A stretch of 64,000 bases of DNA. It comes from Acidobacteriota bacterium. GTDB taxonomy: Bacteria; Acidobacteriota; Terriglobia; Terriglobales; Acidobacteriaceae. Under the pieces are notes generated by a model, which was not told the origin of the DNA, ran no database searches, and was given only the letters and a program-made list of their open reading frames with translations. A program made the position numbers and the translations under genes. Location of the stretch: the NCBI GenBank assembly GCA_021846275.1, contig JAJZBZ010000003.1:1-64000 (forward strand). Reading direction: 5' to 3'. Of the stretch, positions 52,394-60,931 are shown in pieces; positions within the stretch are counted from its first letter, which is position 1, and each line of letters opens with the position of its first letter.

Positions 52394-52453
52394 ATGAATT
52401 CAGATTGTTCGAGTTGTTGCATCACGATGCGTGAGGTGACTGCGGCTGAGTAA
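52394..52453 (+). CDS. Possible 19-residue Cys-rich leader peptide
   Basis: A short frame reads MNSDCSSCCITMREVTAAE and ends in TAA. It has three Cys in five residues. AAAGGAGG lies 12 nt before this ATG; an in-frame ATG at 52382 would add four residues but sits too close to the Shine-Dalgarno. A strong RNA stem begins on the base after the stop codon. This layout resembles amino-acid-responsive leader peptides, where ribosome stalling on Cys codons changes RNA folding, but no downstream cysteine gene is present. A small functional peptide or a chance frame in a structured RNA are the alternatives. Confidence 0.4.
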   Translation: MNSDCSSCCITMREVTAAE

Positions 52454-52600
52454 GGGCTTCGCGCCTGAATCCAGCGGCCTCGCCGGAGATCGACTCCGGC
52501 TCCGGCTTTCGCGGCGAGCGCGACAGCCCAGTCAACAACCAGTCAATTTCAACAGATCACCCATTGGCGGCCCGTAACGCGAACAGGCGTTTCGGGCCGC
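52454..52600 (+). ncRNA. Candidate structured RNA downstream of the short ORF
   Basis: Visible stems: GGGCTTCGCGC (52454-52464) pairs with GCGCGA (52518-52523) and AGCCC (52525-52529), leaving one bulged C. Inside, GCCGGAG-ATCGA-CTCCGGC competes with TCGCCG/CGGCGA. After a 37-nt unpaired A/C/T-rich linker comes GCGGCCCG (52567-52574) with CGGGCCGC (52593-52600), extended by AACGC/GCGTT around a six-base loop. The last hairpin could end transcription although no U tract follows. No known RNA family was recognised. The remainder of the 52601-52713 spacer shows nothing. Confidence 0.5.
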
Positions 52601-52784
52601 TGGTGCGTTTGGCGGGAGCAGGCACGTTTGGTGGCGCGGATGCGTTTTGTTTGCTGCAAGCGAGAATTTTCGAGGAAAAGCGATCGGGCATGCCAGGTCA
52701 TACGATTTTCTAGTACACTTTCGCGGTAGCTTGAGGCGCGTGGAATGGCTGCGCCTGTGAATCTGACCTGAGAGGCTCTGTCTT

Positions 52785-54983
52785 ATGAGGAAGTATTCGT
52801 TGTTTGCTGTGGCGGCTTTGTTTCTGGCCGCTTTTGTTGCCCACGCTCAGCGCTTTCAGCGTCCGGCGCCGGCCTGGGCGCATGCGGCGTGGATGAATCA
52901 GTCGCTGAGCGCGGGCGAGCGCGCCGACCTGGTGCTGAAGCAGATGACGCTGGATGAGAAGATTGGCATGATCCACGGCGAAGGCATGGCAGGCTGGGGA
53001 CAGCCGAATGCGTTTGCGTATCTGGGCAATGGCGGCGCGGGGTTCACGCTGGGCGTGGACCGGCTGGGGATTCCGATCATACAGATGAGCGACGCGGCGT
53101 ATGGGGTACGTTCGAGCGCGATGAACGGGCGGTATTCGACGGCGTTGCCGTCGAACCTGGGCGCGTCGTCGAGCTGGGATACAGATGCGGCGTGTGAGTA
53201 TGGCGCGCTGATCGGGCGCGAACTGCGGGCGCAGGGCTACAACATGACTCTCGGCGGCGGCGTGAACATCACGCGCGAGCCGCGCAACGGGCGCACGTTT
53301 GAGTATCAGGGCGAGGATCCGATTCTGGCGGGAACGCTGGTGGGCAATCGGATTCGCTGCGAACAGGCGCAGCATGTGATTGGCGACATCAAGCACTATG
53401 CCGTGAACGACCAGGAGAGCGGGCGCAACGAGGTGAATGCGATCATCAGCAAGCGCGCGTTGCAGGAGACGGACCTGATGGCATTTCACATTGGGATCGA
53501 GATCGGCAATCCGCAGGCGGTGATGTGCAGTTATAACGCGATCAATGGAGACTTTGCCTGCGAGAACAAGTACACACTGACGGATGTGCTGCGAAAGCAG
53601 TGGGGCTTCAAGGGGTTTGTGCTTTCCGATTGGGGTGGGACGCACTCGACGGAAAAAGCCTCCGCCGCTGGACTGGACAATGAGGAGCCAGGCCAGGTGT
53701 TCTATGGTGAGGCGTACAAGCAGGCCGTCGAAAGCGGCAAGATTCCGATGAGCGAGCTGGATGAGCATGTGCGTCGGATTCTGCGTGCGGAGTTTGCGGC
53801 CGGCCTTGTCGATCATCCCGTTCACAAGAGCGTGGTGGATGTGTTTGGCGATCTGGCGATTGCGCGGCATATCGAGGAGCAGAGCATTGTGCTGCTGCGC
53901 AATGAGCACCATCAGCTTCCGCTGAATGCCAGCGCGGTGAAGACGATTGCCGTGATTGGCGACCATGCCGACTCCGGAATGCTCTCCGGCGGAGGGTCGG
54001 CGCAGGTAGATCCGCCGGGTCACCATCAGGCGCGCTGGGGCGAGCATGTGTGGTTTCCGACCTCGCCGCTGAAGGCGATCCAGGCGATGGCTCCGAATGC
54101 GCAGGTGAGCTTTGATGCTGGCAGCGACCCGCAGGCGGCCGCTACGCTGGCAGCCAAGGCGGATGTGGCGCTGGTCTTCGTCAACCAGTGGACGAGCGAA
54201 GGCATGGACCTGAATGACCTGACTCTGGCCAACAACCAGGATGGACTGGTGGAGGCCGTGGCCAAGGCGAATCCGCACACGGTGGTGGTGGTGGAAAGCG
54301 GGACGGTGGTGACGATGCCGTGGGTGGATCAGGTGTCGGGAATCGTGGAGGCGTGGTACGCCGGTTCGGATGGCGCGGCGGCGCTGGCCAATGTGCTGTT
54401 TGGCAAGGTGAATCCTTCGGCGAAGCTGACTGTGACCTTCCCGCTGAGCGTGGCCGATCTTCCACATCCGACGCTGGTCAAGCCGCCAGCGCACTCCGAG
54501 GGCGCGGCGCCGGTGCAGCGGCATGTGCTGACCAGCCCGACCTTCAGCGTGAACTATGACGAGGGCATCGAGGTTGGCTACAAGTGGTATGACGCGCAGA
54601 AGAAGCCAGTCCTGTTTCCGTTCGGCTACGGGCTGTCCTATACGACCTACAGCTACTCCGGGCTGAAGGTCACGCCGGGCGCGAAGCCAACAGTGAGCTT
54701 CACCGTGAAGAACACTGGTTCGCGGGCTGGCGTGGAGATTGCCGAGGTTTATGCCGCGCTGCCGCCAAGCGCCAACGAGCCGCCGAAGCGGCTGGTGGGT
54801 TGGAGCCGTGTCACACTGAATCCCGGCGAAAGCAAGCAGGTGACGGTCTCGATCGATCCGATGTACCTGTCGATCTTTGACGAGGCATCGAACGTGTTCA
54901 AACTGGTGCCGGGCAGCTACGGATTCATGGTGGGCGGTTCGTCACAGTCGCTGCCGCTGCACAAGAGCGTGACGCTGGAGTAG
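52785..54983 (+). CDS. Glycoside hydrolase family 3 beta-glucosidase-like enzyme
   Basis: A 732-residue exported GH3 enzyme that removes terminal beta-linked sugars. It has a signal peptide (to A-H-A-Q, about residue 22). The N-terminal barrel has K-H-Y-A-V-N-D-Q-E and the nucleophile Asp282 in G-F-V-L-S-D-W-G-G. The alpha/beta sandwich domain follows (A-V-I-G-D-H-A-D; L-F-G-K-V-N-P-S-A-K-L-T-V-T-F-P). A fibronectin-III-like C-terminal domain (G-Y-G-L-S-Y-T-T-Y; V-S-F-T-V-K-N-T-G-S-R-A-G) completes the protein. A TACACT at 52714-52719 gives a promoter with a leader of about 60 nt. Substrate (beta-glucoside, xyloside or other) is not fixed by sequence. No polysaccharide-utilisation neighbours are present. 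Confidence 0.92.
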   Translation: MRKYSLFAVAALFLAAFVAHAQRFQRPAPAWAHAAWMNQSLSAGERADLVLKQMTLDEKIGMIHGEGMAGWGQPNAFAYLGNGGAGFTLGVDRLGIPIIQMSDAAYGVRSSAMNGRYSTALPSNLGASSSWDTDAACEYGALIGRELRAQGYNMTLGGGVNITREPRNGRTFEYQGEDPILAGTLVGNRIRCEQAQHVIGDIKHYAVNDQESGRNEVNAIISKRALQETDLMAFHIGIEIGNPQAVMCSYNAINGDFACENKYTLTDVLRKQWGFKGFVLSDWGGTHSTEKASAAGLDNEEPGQVFYGEAYKQAVESGKIPMSELDEHVRRILRAEFAAGLVDHPVHKSVVDVFGDLAIARHIEEQSIVLLRNEHHQLPLNASAVKTIAVIGDHADSGMLSGGGSAQVDPPGHHQARWGEHVWFPTSPLKAIQAMAPNAQVSFDAGSDPQAAATLAAKADVALVFVNQWTSEGMDLNDLTLANNQDGLVEAVAKANPHTVVVVESGTVVTMPWVDQVSGIVEAWYAGSDGAAALANVLFGKVNPSAKLTVTFPLSVADLPHPTLVKPPAHSEGAAPVQRHVLTSPTFSVNYDEGIEVGYKWYDAQKKPVLFPFGYGLSYTTYSYSGLKVTPGAKPTVSFTVKNTGSRAGVEIAEVYAALPPSANEPPKRLVGWSRVTLNPGESKQVTVSIDPMYLSIFDEASNVFKLVPGSYGFMVGGSSQSLPLHKSVTLE

Positions 54984-55040
54984 GCGGCCAGGCTGAAGAC
55001 GGGGCAGGAAACAGTGGCGCGAATCGGAACCCGGTTCGCG

Positions 55041-55106
55041 CCATTGCATGGAGCAGCCGCGCGTTCGCGCCGTGGCGCTCCCGTGGGTCGCGGATGGGAA
55101 TGGGCG
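55041..55106 (+). repeat. Truncated modular repeat upstream of efp
   Basis: CCATTGCATGGAGCAGCC, then GCGCGTTCGCGCCGTGGCGC and CCGTGGGTCGCGG correspond to the first half of the modular repeat. The purine-rich and CTGACG modules are missing. The efp -10-like TACAAT follows at 55141-55146. The rest of the spacer is featureless. Confidence 0.6.
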
Positions 55107-55245
55107 TGAGCGGCTGCGGTCGCACGCGCAGTGTCTCAGTTACAATCGAGGCAGGATACAGCCCTTTGACGCGCCTTGACGGCGGCAGGTTCGGGTATTC
55201 CAGAGACAGGCCCGAGATGGGCTATGAGAGCAAGGAGTTTCGTTT

Positions 55246-55806
55246 ATGGCGATCCCCGCCACACAGATGCGTCCGGGCATGATTATCAAGCACAATGATC
55301 AGCTTCACCTGGTGTTTGCCGTGGAGCACCGCACGCCGGGCAACCTGCGCGCGTTCATCCAGGCGAAGCTGCGCAACATTCGTTCCAATGCGATGTTTGA
55401 GCATCGCTTTCGTTCCGGCGACGCGATTGAGCGCGTGATCGTAGACGAGGTCGCGATGGAGTTTCTTTACAACGACGGCGACGACTACTACTTCATGAAT
55501 CCGGAAGACTATGAGCAGACGGTGCTGAAGAAGTCGACGCTGGGGGATGCGGTGGAGTATCTGACGCCGAACCTGCAGATCAAGGTGAGCTATTTTGACG
55601 GGGTTGCGGTTGGCATTGACCTGCCGACGACGGTGGAGCTGACGGTGGTGGAGACGGAGCCGGGGATCAAGTCGGCGACAGCGTCGAGCGTGACCAAACC
55701 GGCGCGGACGGAGACGGGCCTGGTAGTGCAGGTGCCGCCGTTTATCAACGAGGGCGAGCGGATTCGCGTGGACACGAGCGAAGGGACGTACCTGAGCCGG
55801 GCGTAA
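55246..55806 (+). CDS. efp: Elongation factor P with Asn at the loop tip
   Basis: EF-P relieves ribosome stalling at consecutive prolines. The 186-residue protein has the three beta-barrel domains: an N-terminal KOW-like domain, an OB domain with Y-Y-F-M-N-P-E-D-Y-E-Q and the C-terminal signature A-S-S-V-T-K-P-A-R-T-E-T-G. The loop that enters the peptidyl-transferase centre reads T-P-G-N-L-R-A-F. Aligned to E. coli EF-P (P-G-K-G-Q-A-F), modified Lys34 corresponds to Asn33 here, so neither the lysyl (EpmA) nor the arginyl-rhamnosyl (EarP) site is at the tip. Expression starts from a promoter near 55141 with a leader of about 95 nt. Confidence 0.95.
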   Translation: MAIPATQMRPGMIIKHNDQLHLVFAVEHRTPGNLRAFIQAKLRNIRSNAMFEHRFRSGDAIERVIVDEVAMEFLYNDGDDYYFMNPEDYEQTVLKKSTLGDAVEYLTPNLQIKVSYFDGVAVGIDLPTTVELTVVETEPGIKSATASSVTKPARTETGLVVQVPPFINEGERIRVDTSEGTYLSRA

Positions 55807-55941
55807 GGATCGCGCCGCGGTGCGCGCGTCAAGGCCGCGCGCCGGGGCGGTCCTGCGCAGCACGGCCCGTGAAGTCGGTCGGAGTTGCGTGTGACGAATA
55901 TCGGAGCAGTTTTTGCGTTGCCCACGGTGCGGCGAGCTTGC

Positions 55942-55947
55942 TACCAT
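55942..55947 (+). promoter_or_regulatory. -10-like TACCAT next to the oligopeptidase start
   Basis: TACCAT is followed by six bases and ATG 55954, with no Shine-Dalgarno. This again fits a leaderless mRNA. Confidence 0.45.
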
Positions 55948-55953
55948 CCGCGC

Positions 55954-58176
55954 ATGAACTTACGCACGTTTCGCTTCTTCGCCGTTGCCGCTGTTTGCGT
56001 ATTGTCGCTTGCATTTTTCCTCCAGTTGAGCCGCCCGTTGCATGCGCAACAGTCCTCGCTGCCGATTCATGGCGGGGACGGAATTGCGCTGCCGGCACCT
56101 CCGGAGACGCCGAGGCATCCGGTGACGGATGACTACTTTGGCACGAAGATAGTGGACAACTATCGCTGGCTGGAGGATGCTTCAAGCGCGGCGACCCAAG
56201 CCTATCTGCGTGCGCAGATCGCGTATACGAATGAGTATCTGCGGCAGGCGAAGATTCGTCCGAAGATTGCGCAGGACCTGACGGGCCTGCTGTATGTGAA
56301 TCAATGGACGATTCCCATGCAGCGCGGGGACGACTACTTCTTTATGCGGCGGGGTGCGCGCGAGCAGCAGGCGTCGATCTATGTGCAGCATGGCTGGCCA
56401 CCGGAGAACATGCTGCCGAAGCTGGAGTTGCTGGTGCGCCCGTCAACGTTCAGCAAGGATCCGAATACATCGGTGAGCCTGCTGAATGTTTCGCGGGATG
56501 GGCGGCTGGTGATCTTCGGGATTCGACAGGGCGGCGCGGACGAAGAGGAGATCCATTTCCTGGACGCTCGTACGAAGCGGGTGTTGCCGGATTTTTTACC
56601 AAAAGCGCGCTATTTTTCTGTTGGTTTCAATGCCAAACACACACGCGTACTGTATTCGCGGTATTCGCCGACGGGGACGCTGGTATATGAGCATGTGCTG
56701 ATGGCGCACCCGGCGGCGGGAACGGCGGCTGACGTGGCGGCGAATTCCGTACCGGCGCAGCCGGACACGCTGCTCTTCGGGCAGAAGTTTCATGGCGAGA
56801 CGCTGGGGCAACTGGACCTGATCAGCGCGCGGGTGACCTCGGATGGGCACTATCTGACGATCACGATTGAGCGCGGAGTGCCGGCGCGGCGCGTGGATAT
56901 TCTGTATCGCGATCTGCGCCGGAAGGACGCGCCGTTCGTGCAACTGGTGTGGGGCGTGGATTCCCGTTTTCGCGTGATGTATGACCGGGACCGTTTTTTT
57001 GTGCTGACGGATTACAAGGCTCCGAACGGGCGGATTCTGGAGGCGCATGCGGGCACGATGCCGGATGCGTGGACGACGATTGTGCCCGAGGGCAAGGATG
57101 TGATCGACGAGGCGACGATTGTGGACCATCGGCTGATGGTGCATTCGCTGCATGATGTGAATCCGCATACGGAGATATATGGGCTGAACGGGCAGGCGCT
57201 GGGCGAGATGAAGTACAACGGGATCGGTACGGCGTCGGGGCTGTATGGCGAGGCGGATTCGCGGTACGGGTTTTATAGCTTTCAGTCGATGATCCAGCCG
57301 CCGACGATCTATCGCTACGACCTGAAGACGGGAAAGCAGGAGATTTTCTTCGAGCCGGAGACGACGTTTGACAGCTCGAAGTATACGGTGCGGCAGGTGT
57401 TCTATACGTCAAAGGATGGGACGCGGGTGCCGATGTTCATCGCCGGGCGGAAAGACCTGCCGATGGATGGATCGGCGCGGCTGCTGATGACGGCGTATGG
57501 CGGATTCGACATCAGCGAGACGCCGGAGTGGAATGCGCAGTGGGCGGAGTGGATGCAGTTGGGCGGCTGGTTTGCGGTGCCGAGTCTGCGCGGCGGCGGC
57601 GAGTATGGCGAGACGTGGCACGAGCAGGGAATGTTCCAGCGGAAGCAGAATGTGTTCGACGATTTTTATGCTGCGGCGGAGTATCTGATTGCGCAGAAGT
57701 ATACATCGCCGGAGCATTTTGCTATTTCTGGGCGATCAAACGGAGGGCTGCTGATGGGCGCGGCGATGACCCAGAGGCCGGATTTGTTCGGGGCGATCTG
57801 GTGTGGCTATCCGCTTCTCGACATGCTGCGGTATCAGCATTTTCTGATTGGTCGATTCTGGACGACGGAGTATGGTTCTTCGGAGCACAAGGCGGATTTT
57901 GACTGGCTGCTGAAGTATTCGCCGTACCAGAATGTTCACGCGGGGACGCGGTATCCATCGATCATGTTTTTCACGGGAGCGAGCGATACGCGGGTCGATC
58001 CGCTGCATGCGCGGAAGATGGCGGCGCTGATGCAGTCTTCGACGGGCGGGGACAGGCCGATTCTGCTGCACTATGGGCTGAAGGGCGGGCATAGCTCGGG
58101 AGTTTCGACGACACAACTGGTGCAGGATTACGCGGATTCGCTGGCGTTTTTGTGGACGGAGACGGGCGGACGGTGA
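55954..58176 (+). CDS. Prolyl oligopeptidase family serine peptidase (S9A)
   Basis: A 740-residue exported peptidase that cuts short peptides after Pro or related residues. It has a signal peptide (ends L-H-A-Q-Q). The N-terminal lid is a beta-propeller beginning P-R-H-P-V-T-D-D-Y-F-G-T-K-I-V-D-N-Y-R-W-L-E. The C-terminal alpha/beta-hydrolase has all triad residues: Ser595 in G-R-S-N-G-G, Asp678 in G-A-S-D-T-R-V-D and His713 in G-G-H-S-S-G. ATG 55954 is preferred because of the signal peptide and the -10-like hexamer six bases upstream. It is separate from the HpnI-like gene by 65 nt on the same strand. Confidence 0.94.
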   Translation: MNLRTFRFFAVAAVCVLSLAFFLQLSRPLHAQQSSLPIHGGDGIALPAPPETPRHPVTDDYFGTKIVDNYRWLEDASSAATQAYLRAQIAYTNEYLRQAKIRPKIAQDLTGLLYVNQWTIPMQRGDDYFFMRRGAREQQASIYVQHGWPPENMLPKLELLVRPSTFSKDPNTSVSLLNVSRDGRLVIFGIRQGGADEEEIHFLDARTKRVLPDFLPKARYFSVGFNAKHTRVLYSRYSPTGTLVYEHVLMAHPAAGTAADVAANSVPAQPDTLLFGQKFHGETLGQLDLISARVTSDGHYLTITIERGVPARRVDILYRDLRRKDAPFVQLVWGVDSRFRVMYDRDRFFVLTDYKAPNGRILEAHAGTMPDAWTTIVPEGKDVIDEATIVDHRLMVHSLHDVNPHTEIYGLNGQALGEMKYNGIGTASGLYGEADSRYGFYSFQSMIQPPTIYRYDLKTGKQEIFFEPETTFDSSKYTVRQVFYTSKDGTRVPMFIAGRKDLPMDGSARLLMTAYGGFDISETPEWNAQWAEWMQLGGWFAVPSLRGGGEYGETWHEQGMFQRKQNVFDDFYAAAEYLIAQKYTSPEHFAISGRSNGGLLMGAAMTQRPDLFGAIWCGYPLLDMLRYQHFLIGRFWTTEYGSSEHKADFDWLLKYSPYQNVHAGTRYPSIMFFTGASDTRVDPLHARKMAALMQSSTGGDRPILLHYGLKGGHSSGVSTTQLVQDYADSLAFLWTETGGR

Positions 58177-58241
58177 GGGTTGCGGGCGGCTCCGAGCGCG
58201 CGTTTTGCCGACGCGGGCGGACGCGATAGGCTCAGAAGAGT

Positions 58242-59459
58242 ATGTCGGATCCGATTGTCTGGCTCACGCCGCCTGAGACGCCCGCAGCGCACACGCCGCT
58301 GGAGTATGCCGCGCTGTGGATTGCGCGCGTGCTGATGTCGCTGGCGGCGGCTTCGCTGGTCTATACGCTGATGGCGTGGGTGGCTGCGGCGCGGTATCGC
58401 GCGGCGCGCAGGCGGGAGCTGGCGCGTGAGCCTGAGTTTGCGCCGCCTGTGTCGATTCTGAAGCCGCTGAAGGGCGCGGATGAGGCGCTGGCGGAGGCGC
58501 TGCGAAGCCATTGCAGGCAGGAGTATGCGGGCGAGTTTGAAGTGCTGTGCGGCGTGGGATCGATGGAGGATCCGGCGGCGGCGGTGGTGATGGCGCTGTG
58601 CGAGGAGTTTCCGGCGGTGCGGCTGGTGGTGTGTCCGGAACGGCTGGGCGCGAGCGGGAAGGTTTCGACGCTGATCCAACTTGCGCGCGAGGCGCGGCAC
58701 GAGTTTCTGCTGGTGAGCGACGGGGATATTCTTGTTGGCGAGGGATATCTGGCGCGGGTGATGGATGGCTTCCGCGACGCGGGGGTGGGTCTGGTGACGG
58801 CGCTTTATCGCGGGCGCGCGGGGCGATCCATCTGGTCGCGTCTGGAGTCGATGACGATCTCGACCGATTTTATGGCGGGCGTTCTGACGGCGCGGATGCT
58901 GGAGCGTGGGGTGCGGTTTGCGCTTGGCTCGACGCTGGCGCTGCGTCGCGAGGCTCTGGAGGCGATTGGCGGGCTGGAGCCGCTGGTGGATATGCTGGCG
59001 GATGATTACGAGTTGGGCGTGCGTGTGCATCGCGCCGGATACAGGATTGCGCTGGCACCGGTGGTGGTGGAGACGGCGGTACCGGAGTATCGGTGGCGCG
59101 GGTTTCTGGCGCATCAGTTGCGCTGGCTGCGGACGGTGCGCGACAGTCGGCGGTGGGGCTACCTGGGACTGTTGTTTACGCACCCGGTGGCACTGGCGCT
59201 GCTGGCGGCGCTGGCTTCCGGCGGCAACGTCTGGAGCGTGTGGCTGCTGGCGATGGCGCTGGCGCTGCGGCTGAGCCTGGCGATGCAGACGGGCGTGGCC
59301 ACGCTTGGGGATCGCGCGCTGCTGGGGGAGCTGTGGCTGCTGCCGCTGCGGGACGTGGTTGCGTTCGGGCTGTGGCTGACGAGCTTTGCGAGTAACCGGA
59401 TCGAGTGGCGCGGGCATCGGTTTGAGTTGAAGCGCGGGCGGCTGACGCCGGTGGAGTGA
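58242..59459 (+). CDS. HpnI-like / ceramide-glucosyltransferase-type glycosyltransferase
   Basis: A 405-residue membrane glycosyltransferase. One N-terminal helix is followed by a GT-A domain with S-I-L-K-P-L-K-G-A-D, V-S-D-G-D-I-L (metal-binding DxD equivalent), D-D-Y-E-L-G and the processivity-type H-Q-L-R-W; C-terminal helices then anchor it. This is the layout of GT21 ceramide glucosyltransferases and of HpnI, which adds N-acetylglucosamine to bacteriohopanetetrol. No squalene-hopene cyclase or other hpn genes lie in the window, so HpnI is the best but not the only choice. TAGGCT nine bases before the ATG suggests a very short leader. The Rieske oxygenase follows after 27 nt. Confidence 0.82.
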   Translation: MSDPIVWLTPPETPAAHTPLEYAALWIARVLMSLAAASLVYTLMAWVAAARYRAARRRELAREPEFAPPVSILKPLKGADEALAEALRSHCRQEYAGEFEVLCGVGSMEDPAAAVVMALCEEFPAVRLVVCPERLGASGKVSTLIQLAREARHEFLLVSDGDILVGEGYLARVMDGFRDAGVGLVTALYRGRAGRSIWSRLESMTISTDFMAGVLTARMLERGVRFALGSTLALRREALEAIGGLEPLVDMLADDYELGVRVHRAGYRIALAPVVVETAVPEYRWRGFLAHQLRWLRTVRDSRRWGYLGLLFTHPVALALLAALASGGNVWSVWLLAMALALRLSLAMQTGVATLGDRALLGELWLLPLRDVVAFGLWLTSFASNRIEWRGHRFELKRGRLTPVE

Positions 59460-59486
59460 TTGCCGTAAGCTGATTGCAGCATTGAG

Positions 59487-60611
59487 ATGAATCCGCTGAT
59501 CCAGATCGTGACTGAGGGTGCGGCGCGGCCGGGGCCGACGGCGACGCTGATTTATGACGACTGGTATCCGGCGATGCGGGCGTCAAAACTGGCTTCGCGG
59601 CTGGGTTCCTTTGCGGGGCGGAATCGGCTGCGGACGACGACGCTGCTGGATATTCCGCTGGTCATTGGTCGGCGGAAGGATGGCGCGGTGTTTGCGCTGA
59701 GGGATAGCTGTCCGCATCGCGGCATTCCGCTGAGCGTGGGCTGGTTCGACGGCAACAACCTGACGTGCCGGTATCATGGGTGGCGCTTCGAGCCTTGCAC
59801 GGGGCGGTGCGAGCATATTCCCTCGCTGACGGCGGCGGACCCGCTGGATGCGACGCGGATCTTTGCGCAGAGCTACCCGGCGGTGGAGCGCGATGGGACG
59901 ATCTGGGTGTATGTGCCGCGGCCCGGCTCCGGTCGCCGCGTCGATCCCGATCAGCTTCCGGCTGTGCCCGCGCTGGCGACGTTTTCCGCGCGCTTCCGTT
60001 CGGCGCACCTGATGGCCGACCTGCCCTGCAACGTGGACCACGGGATCATCGGACTGATGGATCCGGCGCACGGGCCATTCGTCCACCAGGCGTGGTGGTG
60101 GCGCAGCCGCGGGTCGATCCGACAGAAGACGAAGCGCTTCGAGCCGATTCCAGAGGGCTTTCGCATGGCCGCGCATGCGCCGAGCGGGAACTCGGCACCG
60201 TACAAGCTGCTGGGCGTTTATGGACAGCCGGTGGAGACGACGATCGACTTCACGCTGCCGAACCGGCGGACAGAGATCATACGCTGCGGCGACAAGTGGT
60301 TCTCCAGCCTGACGACGGTGACGCCGGTGACCTCCAGCACCTGTCGCATCGATGTCGTCGCCGCGTGGAATGTCTTTCGGCGCGTGCCGCTGGTGACGCC
60401 GATTGCAAAATTCTTTGGCGCGCGCTTTGTGCGGCAGGATCAGATCACGATGATCCAGCAGGCGGAAGGACTGCGCCACAATCCCACGCTGATGCTGATT
60501 GATGACGCGGACCGACCGGCGAAATGGTACTTCGCACTGAAGCAGGCCCGGCTGGATGGAACAGGAAACCACCCGCTGACAGAACCCGTCGATCTCCACT
60601 GGCGCAGCTAA
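59487..60611 (+). CDS. Rieske-type aromatic ring-hydroxylating oxygenase, alpha-subunit-like
   Basis: A 374-residue oxygenase. The N-terminal Rieske domain binds a [2Fe-2S] cluster through C-P-H (Cys75, His77) and C-R-Y-H (Cys94, His97). The catalytic domain has N-V-D-H-G-I-I-G-L-M-D-P-A-H-G-P-F-V-H, which supplies the mononuclear iron ligands. Such single-gene oxygenases hydroxylate or desaturate rings, including sterol-like ones (KshA, DAF-36/Neverland). Directly after the HpnI-like gene, a terpenoid-lipid substrate is an attractive inference but unproven. No reductase or ferredoxin gene is adjacent. The downstream sequence is a long block of intergenic repeats. Confidence 0.85.
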   Translation: MNPLIQIVTEGAARPGPTATLIYDDWYPAMRASKLASRLGSFAGRNRLRTTTLLDIPLVIGRRKDGAVFALRDSCPHRGIPLSVGWFDGNNLTCRYHGWRFEPCTGRCEHIPSLTAADPLDATRIFAQSYPAVERDGTIWVYVPRPGSGRRVDPDQLPAVPALATFSARFRSAHLMADLPCNVDHGIIGLMDPAHGPFVHQAWWWRSRGSIRQKTKRFEPIPEGFRMAAHAPSGNSAPYKLLGVYGQPVETTIDFTLPNRRTEIIRCGDKWFSSLTTVTPVTSSTCRIDVVAAWNVFRRVPLVTPIAKFFGARFVRQDQITMIQQAEGLRHNPTLMLIDDADRPAKWYFALKQARLDGTGNHPLTEPVDLHWRS

Positions 60612-60905
60612 GCATTGCATCCAGGCATTGCATGCAGCGGACGCGCGCTTCGCGCGCCACGACCATCTGTTGCGCTTCCGTTGGTCGGCATTGCATGCAG
60701 CAGCCGCGCGTTCGCGCACTTGCCGCTCCCGTTGGTCGCGGGCTGGGTTTTGACGGAGGACGACGGAAAAGCAATCGCAGATTCCCTTCAGGCATGAGCA
60801 TTGCATGCAGGCATTGCATGCAGCAGCCGCGACCTTCGGGCACCACGGCCATTTGCTGCCGCTTCCGTTGGTCGCGGGCTGGGTTTTGGCGGAGGATTTT
60901 TGGAT
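60612..60905 (+). repeat. Cluster of partial modular repeats
   Basis: Three partial copies of the modular repeat follow one another, near 60612, 60688 and 60795. Each begins GCATTGCATGCAGC (the first and third have a doubled GCATTGCAT). Each carries a GCGCG hairpin or its remnant and a TTCCGTTGGTCGCGGGCTGG block. One retains AGATTCCCTTCAGGCATGAGC. The array ends just before the structured element at 60932. Confidence 0.75.
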
Positions 60906-60931
60906 GGAGCGCAGGATTTACTGCAAGTACA

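Noticed and set aside
58242-60611. Complete hopanoid biosynthesis cluster
   Set aside because: Squalene-hopene cyclase, HpnH, HpnG and related genes are absent from the window. Only one HpnI-like gene is present.
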